A stretch of DNA of 5,427 nucleotides from an uncultured Prevotellaceae bacterium (GTDB taxonomy: Bacteria > Bacteroidota > Bacteroidia > Bacteroidales > Bacteroidaceae): assembly GCA_947176655.1 (NCBI GenBank), contig CAMWRK010000157.1, positions 1-5,427 on the forward strand, written 5' to 3'. Shown here piece after piece: positions 1 to 5,427 of the stretch (its first letter is position 1; each line of letters starts with the position of its first letter). The notes beneath the pieces are model-generated. The model searched no databases. It was not told the origin of the DNA and saw nothing but the letters and a program-made list of their open reading frames with translations. The translations under genes and the position numbers were made by a program.

Positions 1-1275
1 CTCATCTGTTGTTCCGATTTCCGATTCCTTGGCATAGTCTGCGAACAGGTCCAGCTGCACAGCCTTTTCAGAGCTATGATGTCCGCAGTCTGGGTCGTGG
101 ACTACGTTGGCTGCCGTCAGGTTGATACGGCGGATGAGCAGGTCTGCGTTGACAATGCGTCGGAACAACAACATGGCAGCATCGGTGATGTGCCTGGCAG
201 AACAGGTGCTTTTCCCGAGATTATGGCTTCCGTGTGCATGAACCGGCACACGGCGACCGTAGCGGTCAGTTGTCACGGGACCATCGTAGCTGGCGAGGAT
301 TTCAGGTCTTGTCAAACATTCAGTATCATAACCGATGGTAAGGATAATCTGATTGGTATACAGTCCTTTTGATAGCAGATCGAGTGCCATGGCCTCGGCC
401 ATTTCGCGTACCACCACACGAGCCATGTCGGCAGGGTAGGGGCGGTTGAGCACCTGTCCGCTGGACAGGGAAGAGGATTTCGGACGGTATGCCTTGATGT
501 CGCTGATGCGGCACGGCTCCCATCCCCAGGCATGGTCTATGAGCAGTTCGGCGTTGATACCGAAGAGTTTGTACAGCAGAGCTTCGCCGGAGAGGGACAT
601 GCGCGCCAGTTGTCCCATGGTATGTATGCCGTAGCGTGCCAGTTTCTCCGCCGTCTTGCGCCCGACTCGCCAGAAGTCCGTCAGCGGATAGTGGTTCCAC
701 AGTTGCCGGCGGTATCCGGCCTCGGTCAGTTCGGCTATGCGCACTCCGTCGCTGTCAGCCGGTATGTGCTTGGCCACGATGTCCATGGCCACCTTGGCAA
801 GATATAAGTTTTCGCCTATTCCTGCCGTTGCCGTTATGCCGGTGGTTTCCAGGACATCACGTATTATTCGTCTGGCGAGTTCGTGAGCCGTCGTCCTGTA
901 AAGCCACATGTAGTCCGTAATGTCCATGAAGACCTCGTCCACGGAGTATCGGTGTATGTCTTCTGGCGCGACGTATTTCATGTACACCTCCGTCACTCTT
1001 CGGCTGTATTCCAGATACAGTCCCATGCGTGGCGGAGTGACGATGTAGTCCAGATGCCGTGCCTTCTGTCTCACCTCCCACAGCCTGGCACGCCCAGGTA
1101 TACCCAATGCCTTCAGAGCCGGGGTCACGGCCAGGCAGATGGTCTTGTCGGTACGTCTCTCGTCGGCCACCACAAGGCGTGCGGTGAGCGGATCAAGATT
1201 GCGTTCCACACATTCAACCGAGGCATAGAACGATTTCAGGTCGATGGCTATATATGTGCGCAGTGTTTCCGGCAT
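1..1275 (-). CDS. Y-family translesion DNA polymerase (UmuC/DinB superfamily), C-terminus cut by window edge
   Basis: This enzyme should copy damaged DNA past lesions as a low-fidelity cytoplasmic polymerase. The frame runs from ATG at 1275 to position 1 without a stop, giving 425 residues; the family is usually about 420-435, so only a few residues are missing. The N-terminal palm carries DLKSFYASVE with catalytic D12 and steric-gate Y17 (equivalent to DinB F13 and UmuC Y11). SVDE at 111-114 supplies catalytic D113 and E114. A GIG-x-N-x-x-LAK block lies at 152-161, a helix-hairpin-helix-like segment (WRVGRKTAEKLARYGI) at 202-217, and a little-finger region beginning around 260. QLDLF at 407-411 matches the bacterial beta-clamp-binding motif. 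The DLKSFYASVEC form resembles the UmuC/UvrX-like branch more than classical DinB; that subfamily call is inference. The start is the first in-frame ATG after the pump's stop, 20 bases away, with no strong Shine-Dalgarno. No UmuD/LexA-like partner is visible; one could lie past the left edge. Confidence 0.93.
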   Translation of the reverse strand, partial: MPETLRTYIAIDLKSFYASVECVERNLDPLTARLVVADERRTDKTICLAVTPALKALGIPGRARLWEVRQKARHLDYIVTPPRMGLYLEYSRRVTEVYMKYVAPEDIHRYSVDEVFMDITDYMWLYRTTAHELARRIIRDVLETTGITATAGIGENLYLAKVAMDIVAKHIPADSDGVRIAELTEAGYRRQLWNHYPLTDFWRVGRKTAEKLARYGIHTMGQLARMSLSGEALLYKLFGINAELLIDHAWGWEPCRISDIKAYRPKSSSLSSGQVLNRPYPADMARVVVREMAEAMALDLLSKGLYTNQIILTIGYDTECLTRPEILASYDGPVTTDRYGRRVPVHAHGSHNLGKSTCSARHITDAAMLLFRRIVNADLLIRRINLTAANVVHDPDCGHHSSEKAVQLDLFADYAKESEIGTTDE

Positions 1276-1295
1276 GTGGTGATTGTCTTTTACAT

Positions 1296-3986
1296 TTAGT
1301 GTAGTGCCTTGGCAGAGTGTAACAGCCGTTCCGCCTCTCCCAACAGCAGCATTGGCATACTCAGACCTATGATAGCCAGCCATTCCGTGGCGGACAGCGG
1401 CACGGCGTGGAACATGGTTCCGCCGAAGTTGGTTATTAGGAACTGGCCTATGATGATGGCGAGTATCACTCCGAGGAAGCCTTTACACTGCCATATACCG
1501 GCGAAAGCGGAACGGTTTGTCATGAAGGCCTTGGTGTTGAACATGTTCCATACCTGCATCATGACGAAGAAGGTGAAGAAACGGCTGAGGTCGCGGTCGG
1601 ATATGTCATCGCGTTGCTGCATGTACAGCAGCGAGGCCAGAAGGATGATGGTGAACATCATGCCTATGCCGAGTATCCTGCGTGCCATCTGACGGCTGAT
1701 GATAAAGTCCCCGTTAGGGCCGCTGCGTCGCGGATGCTCCAGCATTACGCTTCGGCTGGGCGGCAGAGAGGCCAGTGCGCCGGCGGCAAAGGTGTCCATT
1801 ATCAGGTTGACCCAAAGCATCTGGGCTATGGTCAGGGGAGAACCCATTCCCATGAGTGCGCTGATGAACACCACAGCACTTGCAGCGACATTTATTGTCA
1901 GCTGGAAGAGCAGGAAACGCTGTATATTCCTGTACAGGGAGCGTCCCCACATTACCGCCTGGACTATGCCCGAGAAAGAGTTGTTGAGAATGGTTATGTC
2001 GCTTGCTTCCTTGGCGACGGAAGTGCCGTCGCCCATGGAAAGCCCTACGTGTGCGGCTTTCAGTGCCGGGGCATCGTTGGTACCGTCGCCAGTCACGGCC
2101 ACTACGGCATCCTGTGACTGCAACAGCTGTACCAGGCGTTGCTTGTCAGCTGGACGTGCGCGGCACATTATTTTCAGATGCTGTGCGTATTGTGTAGCCG
2201 CCTCGTCGTCGAGGGCGGCAAAGTCCGTACCAGTTATGATGTTGCTGTCGGAGTTCTCGTCAGTCCATATACCTATCTGTCTGGCCACCTCTCGCGCAGT
2301 GGCCGGAGTGTCGCCTGTGACAATCTTTATGTCTATGCCGGCTCTCCTGCATTCCTGCACGGCACGGGGAACATCCTCACGGACAGGGTCGGAAATGGCG
2401 GCGATGCCGAGGAACGTCAGTTCCCCGGTGGCAAGTCTGCCGTCACTGTATGGGGCGTCATTGTCTCCGTCTGTCAGTTTTTTGTATGCAAACCCAAGAG
2501 TGCGCATACCGCGGTTCTGGTATGCAAACAGTTGCGATTCCAGACTTTCGCGCACCTCGTGGAGCGGACGTGTGCCGTCTTCTGTACAGATGTCTCCGCA
2601 CATGTCCATGACGATCTCCGGCGCACCTTTCACATAAAGCACCTTTGTTCCTGTCGCCTGCGAACGGACTACCGTGGCCATGTATTTGCGTTCCGTGGAG
2701 AATGTCAGCTGGCTTACCGTTGAAGTGCAGGAACGTATCCGGCTGTAGTCCATCCCCTTGTCGTCAAGCCACAGCAGCATGGCCGCTTCTGTGGGGTTGC
2801 CGAGGGTTTTCATCTTGCCCTCCTCCCGGGTCAGGTTTGCTGTGGAGTTTACGGCAATGCCTTCGTATATCAGTGTCTCCGTCGTACAGTCGGCCTTGCT
2901 GCCGTTCTCCGGCAACGGGAAGGACGTACTGTGCACACGCATGCGGTTCTGTGTCAGTGTCCCTGTCTTGTCGGTGCAGATTACTGTGGCTGCCCCCATT
3001 GTCTCGCAGGCGTGCATCTTGCGTACGAGGTTGTCTGCCCTCAGCATGCGGTTCATGCTGAGAGCCAGGCTTAGGGTGACGCTCATGGGCAGCCCCTCAG
3101 GCACGGAAACCACAACCATGGTGACTGCTATCATGAAGTTGTTCAGTATCTGCTCGGCAAGGTGGAGAGTACCGCCGTGCCCGCCGTTGTCCTGCAACAT
3201 CTTTATTGTCAGTGCCAGAAAAGTGAGGAAGGCGACGGCATATCCTGCCCGGCTTATGACTATGGCCAGACGCTTCAGCTGTATCTGCAACGGTGTGTCC
3301 AGACTGTTGTCCATCTGTGCACCACGGTTCACCTTGCCGTATTCCGTGGCATCGCCCACGGCTTCCACCAGCATTACGCCGTGTCCGTCCATTACTGTTG
3401 TGCCCCGCATCACGTGGTTTGACGGATATGTGGCGTCCGGATCGAAATCTTTTTCCGAAGTGGTCTTGCAGACAATGGGTTCGCCCGTCAGCGTGGATTC
3501 GTTCACCTGCATGGAGACGGCCTCTGAGAGTATTCCGTCGGCAGGTATTTCGTCGCCGGTTCCCAGTATGACGATGTCGCCTACAACGATGTCGGCTCTT
3601 GCAGTCTCCGTTATACGTCCGTCGCGTATCACGGTCACATGGACATTGTCGTTAGCCTGATTGAGGACATCGAAAGCGTTTGCCGCCCTGACCTCGAAGA
3701 TGAAACCAATGGAACTTGCCAGTATGATGGCGAAAAGAATGCCGAGGGATTCGATAAAGGCATGCCATCCGGCCTGATCCGGCCCCCAGCAGTGCACGGC
3801 GGCTATGATTAAGGCCAGAACCCATGCGAACAGCAGGATGCGTATTATCGGGTCTTCGAACTTCTCGAGGAAGCGTACCCACAGTGGCGTTTTCTCGGGT
3901 GGGGTAAGTACATTGCTGCCGTGCAGCCGTCTGCTTTCTGCCACATCCTGCTTGCTGAGGCCGTGGCGTATGTCGTTGTGTGTCAT
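1296..3986 (-). CDS. Calcium-translocating P-type ATPase, PMCA-type (P2B-like)
   Basis: This inner-membrane pump should use ATP to expel Ca2+ from the cytoplasm. The gene is complete at 896 residues, normal for bacterial PMCA-type pumps. It has a short cation-ATPase N-terminal domain (about 1-45), M1 and M2 (about 48-97), an actuator domain with TGEP at 167-170, M3 and M4 (about 243-302) with PEGLP at 296-300, and a phosphorylation site CTDKTGT whose aspartate is D339. The nucleotide-binding domain has KGAPE at 453-457; the hinge has TGDT at 557-560 and GDGTNDAP at 633-640. M5-M10 fill about 691-883. Calcium ligands E297 (M4), N727 and D731 (M6, WVNLIMDTFA) are present. The M5 position corresponding to SERCA E771 is A702, as in one-site PMCA pumps. 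Calcium is inferred from these residues; Mn2+ or another divalent cation is possible. The ATG at 3986 fits the expected N-terminus and is preceded by AT-rich sequence with a weak AGG. The polymerase gene follows 20 bases after the stop. Confidence 0.96.
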   Translation of the reverse strand: MTHNDIRHGLSKQDVAESRRLHGSNVLTPPEKTPLWVRFLEKFEDPIIRILLFAWVLALIIAAVHCWGPDQAGWHAFIESLGILFAIILASSIGFIFEVRAANAFDVLNQANDNVHVTVIRDGRITETARADIVVGDIVILGTGDEIPADGILSEAVSMQVNESTLTGEPIVCKTTSEKDFDPDATYPSNHVMRGTTVMDGHGVMLVEAVGDATEYGKVNRGAQMDNSLDTPLQIQLKRLAIVISRAGYAVAFLTFLALTIKMLQDNGGHGGTLHLAEQILNNFMIAVTMVVVSVPEGLPMSVTLSLALSMNRMLRADNLVRKMHACETMGAATVICTDKTGTLTQNRMRVHSTSFPLPENGSKADCTTETLIYEGIAVNSTANLTREEGKMKTLGNPTEAAMLLWLDDKGMDYSRIRSCTSTVSQLTFSTERKYMATVVRSQATGTKVLYVKGAPEIVMDMCGDICTEDGTRPLHEVRESLESQLFAYQNRGMRTLGFAYKKLTDGDNDAPYSDGRLATGELTFLGIAAISDPVREDVPRAVQECRRAGIDIKIVTGDTPATAREVARQIGIWTDENSDSNIITGTDFAALDDEAATQYAQHLKIMCRARPADKQRLVQLLQSQDAVVAVTGDGTNDAPALKAAHVGLSMGDGTSVAKEASDITILNNSFSGIVQAVMWGRSLYRNIQRFLLFQLTINVAASAVVFISALMGMGSPLTIAQMLWVNLIMDTFAAGALASLPPSRSVMLEHPRRSGPNGDFIISRQMARRILGIGMMFTIILLASLLYMQQRDDISDRDLSRFFTFFVMMQVWNMFNTKAFMTNRSAFAGIWQCKGFLGVILAIIIGQFLITNFGGTMFHAVPLSATEWLAIIGLSMPMLLLGEAERLLHSAKALH

Positions 3987-3997
3987 AAGAAATTACC

Positions 3998-4016
3998 TAT
4001 GCAAAAATATGCAAAA
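3998..4016 (-). repeat. Pair of 9-bp direct repeats (TTTTGCATA) just upstream of the pump start
   Basis: Read on the minus strand, TTTTGCATA occurs twice, at 4016-4008 and 4006-3998, separated by one T, so the period is 10 bp, close to one helical turn. The pair overlaps the candidate -7 box and ends 11 bases before the ATG. The repeats are exact and seen directly. A role as a tandem binding site for a regulator on one face of the helix is inference; chance in an AT-rich leader is the alternative. Confidence 0.5.
4002..4009 (-). promoter_or_regulatory. Possible Bacteroidetes -7 promoter box for the calcium pump/polymerase pair
   Basis: The minus strand reads TATTTTTG here, matching the Bacteroidetes sigma factor -7 consensus TAnnTTTG. 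It lies about 16 bases from the pump's ATG, so transcription would begin roughly 10-12 bases before the start codon, leaving a very short leader. No good -33 TTTG is seen at the usual 19-21 base spacing; the nearest TTG is about 24 bases upstream. A TATAAT string also occurs on the minus strand near 4020-4025 but has no convincing partner. The match alone is weak evidence in AT-rich DNA. Confidence 0.28.
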
Positions 4017-4080
4017 TCCATTATATGGCCTAACAATGGTCTTGTCTTTTTCCAGTATGGATAGGCTTTTTTCCTGTGCC

Positions 4081-4147
4081 GCCTGCTTTGTGTGCCAAAC
4101 GGCAGTCCGCAACAGCAGGCAGGAGAATATGGGGCCTGTCTCCTGCC
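4081..4147. repeat. Two overlapping, mutually exclusive inverted repeats after the receptor gene
   Basis: GGCAGGAGA at 4118-4126 pairs perfectly with TCTCCTGCC at 4139-4147 across a 12-base loop (9-bp stem). GCCTGCT at 4081-4087 pairs with AGCAGGC at 4114-4120 across 26 bases (7-bp stem). The arms share 4118-4120, so both stems cannot form fully in one molecule. In the receptor transcript the 9-bp stem forms first, starting about 39 bases after the stop codon. Neither stem is followed by a T-run in either direction, so a classical intrinsic terminator is not supported. A 3'-end stabilising or processing hairpin for the receptor mRNA, or a leader element for the pump, is possible but unproven. 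Confidence 0.5.
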
Positions 4148-4185
4148 GTGCCGTGGCGGGCTTTTATATTGTCCGTGTGTTTGTC

Positions 4186-5427
4186 TTAGAAGTTGAACCT
4201 GTAGCTTCCTCCGGCCTTGAACCAGAAGCCGGGCTGTGGAATGTTGCCGTAGTCGTAGTAGGTACGGTCGGTCAGGTTGTTAGCTTCCACATAAAGTCTG
4301 TATTTGTCTGCCTGCCATTGTATGCGCAGATCAAGCAGGGCATACGGCGAATAGGCAGTCAGTGTACCGGTGTCTTCCGGAGAGGAATATCTGATGTATC
4401 CGCCCATGCGATCCTGCCAGCGTAGTGCCCATGTGGCCGACATACGGTTCCAGATGCGGTGCGTCAGGCCGGCAGTGAATTTGTGCCGGAGATACTCCAG
4501 GGCATAGTTTGACTTATATATGGGCGTGTCGTCGTGACGGTTCTGGTGGATATAGGCGTACCCGAATTCCAGCCGGTCAAGGAAGAAACTGTCTCCGAAG
4601 TGTTCGCGGAAATAGAGTGCGGCGTTTGCCTCCGCACCGTAGTTGTCCAGCTTGAAATTAGCCGAATGGTATGTGTCCTCAGGGGTGAACATCACCCAGT
4701 CTATCATGTCCGTGCCCTTATGGTAGAACACATTGGCTGACGCGCCCACCATGGTGCGTCGGTACTGTGCGCCAATGCTGAACGCCTGTGTTTCCTCGGG
4801 ATGCAGTCCCACGTTGCCTTCCAGCACCGGGCTTTTGTAGTACAGATCGGTAAAGGTGGGCATGCGCAAGGCCATGTTCCACGAGGCAAAAAGTTTCCAT
4901 GGACGGGTGGGGCGGTAGGATATGTCTATGCCCGGGTAGAAGTGGTATTGCCCGTCGTAGGCTGTGTTTTTGTTGGCCACCACTCCTAACGAGAATGTCG
5001 CCTTTGGCAGCAGGACGTTGTGTTCCAGATAGAAGCTGACGTTTGTCCTGCTGTCCTTCCTGGTGTACATGTGTCCTGAATGTCCCGATACATCGACGTA
5101 TTGCCACTCCTCCATTGGTCGCCCCAAGTTTGTGCTGAGTATGCCCTCCTCGCGCATCTCCATGCCGAAGGAGGTCTTGCCTATGACGGACGTGAAACAG
5201 GCGTTGAGGTTTAGGCCGTAGACATCTGTACGGTGGAAGTTCTCGCCTGTGCCGGTGTTGCGTATCAGTTGGTAGTGGTCCAGCAGACGGTTCCAGTATA
5301 TGGTCGGCATCAGGTGCAGCCACCCCAGTTTGCTGTCGGCCTGAACTGACACGACGTAGTGTGTCGTGGCATCGTGCTGGTTGTCGTATTTTGCGGAATA
5401 GAATGTGTTGGCGCCGTAGGACTGGTG
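4186..5427 (-). CDS. TonB-dependent outer-membrane receptor, BtuB-like, C-terminal barrel part only
   Basis: This outer-membrane beta-barrel would import a scarce nutrient, driven by TonB-ExbBD. Only the last 413 residues are visible; the frame stays open to the right edge, so the signal peptide, TonB box and plug lie outside. The segment has alternating aromatic and polar strands typical of the barrel. It includes MPTFTDLYYKSP followed by GNVGLHPEE (about visible residues 189-212), the usual mid-barrel signature. It ends with ANNLTDRTYYDYGNIPQPG and a terminal YRFNF, where the final Phe is the expected outer-membrane assembly signal. The opening GANTFYSAKY and the HRTDVYGLNLN stretch resemble, from memory, Bacteroidetes receptors annotated as vitamin B12 (BtuB) type; substrate assignment is therefore tentative, and a siderophore or other ligand is possible. 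It lacks a following SusD gene, which argues against a SusC-type glycan receptor. A GTG at 5352 is internal and not the true start. The next gene, the calcium pump, starts 199 bases downstream. Confidence 0.92.
   Translation of the reverse strand, partial: HQSYGANTFYSAKYDNQHDATTHYVVSVQADSKLGWLHLMPTIYWNRLLDHYQLIRNTGTGENFHRTDVYGLNLNACFTSVIGKTSFGMEMREEGILSTNLGRPMEEWQYVDVSGHSGHMYTRKDSRTNVSFYLEHNVLLPKATFSLGVVANKNTAYDGQYHFYPGIDISYRPTRPWKLFASWNMALRMPTFTDLYYKSPVLEGNVGLHPEETQAFSIGAQYRRTMVGASANVFYHKGTDMIDWVMFTPEDTYHSANFKLDNYGAEANAALYFREHFGDSFFLDRLEFGYAYIHQNRHDDTPIYKSNYALEYLRHKFTAGLTHRIWNRMSATWALRWQDRMGGYIRYSSPEDTGTLTAYSPYALLDLRIQWQADKYRLYVEANNLTDRTYYDYGNIPQPGFWFKAGGSYRFNF

Noticed and set aside
1290..1295. 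An ATG immediately after the ATPase stop codon (minus strand, 1295-1293).
   Set aside because: It is followed directly by TAA and encodes nothing. The polymerase start is the ATG at 1275 in a different frame.
76..1299. Several plus- and minus-strand short open frames across the polymerase region.
   Set aside because: All overlap the continuous minus-strand frame from 1275 to 1, which encodes an unmistakable Y-family polymerase with catalytic residues in order. The competing frames show no family signature.
1699..3660. Long plus-strand open frames opposite the calcium ATPase (1699-2637, about 312 residues; 2758-3660, about 300 residues).
   Set aside because: They lie entirely antisense to a complete gene with all expected catalytic motifs. 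Their translations are low-complexity Ser/Arg/Ala/Pro-rich text without recognisable domains, as expected for shadows in moderately GC-rich DNA.
4018..4039. CCATT...AATGG inverted repeat in the pump's upstream region as an operator.
   Set aside because: The arms are only 5 bp with a 12-base interior, common by chance in AT-rich DNA, and nothing else supports a binding site.
4131..4147. Minus-strand GGCAGGAGACAGGCCCC resembles the B12 box of cobalamin riboswitches, which is tempting beside a BtuB-like receptor.
   Set aside because: The match is partial. The box belongs near the 3' end of a roughly 200-base aptamer, yet only about 39 bases separate it from the receptor stop, and no other conserved aptamer core elements are seen. 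It lies downstream of the receptor, not upstream. The resemblance is explained by one arm and part of the loop of the inverted repeat.
5350..5352. GTG as a possible start of the receptor at 5352.
   Set aside because: The same frame continues without a stop to the window edge, and the added residues (GANTFYSAKY and so on) are typical receptor barrel sequence, so this codon is an internal valine.

Overview
The window looks like a chromosomal segment of a Bacteroidales bacterium (Bacteroides/Prevotella/Muribaculaceae-like). The grounds are an outer-membrane TonB-dependent receptor of the type common in that order, start sites without strong Shine-Dalgarno sequences, frequent ATA isoleucine codons in a moderately GC-rich background (judged by eye), and a close match of the cation pump to the PMCA-type calcium ATPases annotated in this group. 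The genus cannot be fixed from the sequence alone.

All three genes lie on the minus strand, so transcription runs from high to low coordinates. At 5427-4186 is the C-terminal part of a TonB-dependent outer-membrane receptor, resembling Bacteroidetes BtuB-like (cobalamin-type) receptors; its plug and signal peptide lie beyond the right edge. A 199-base intergenic region (4185-3987) follows. It holds two mutually exclusive inverted repeats on the receptor side and a pair of 9-bp direct repeats, overlapping a possible Bacteroidetes -7 box, on the pump side. At 3986-1296 is a complete 896-residue P-type ATPase with all catalytic motifs and a one-site (PMCA-like) calcium-binding signature. Only 20 bases later, at 1275, begins a Y-family (UmuC/DinB superfamily) translesion DNA polymerase. 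It stays open to the left edge, with 425 residues visible including a C-terminal beta-clamp-binding motif.

The pump and polymerase are spaced like an operon, although no functional link between calcium export and lesion bypass is established here. The receptor is probably a separate unit: a 199-base gap separates it from the pump, and no SusD-like partner follows it. Each gene is individually a recognisable family member. I do not see a clearly novel system; the points worth a second look are the gene pairing and the intergenic elements.
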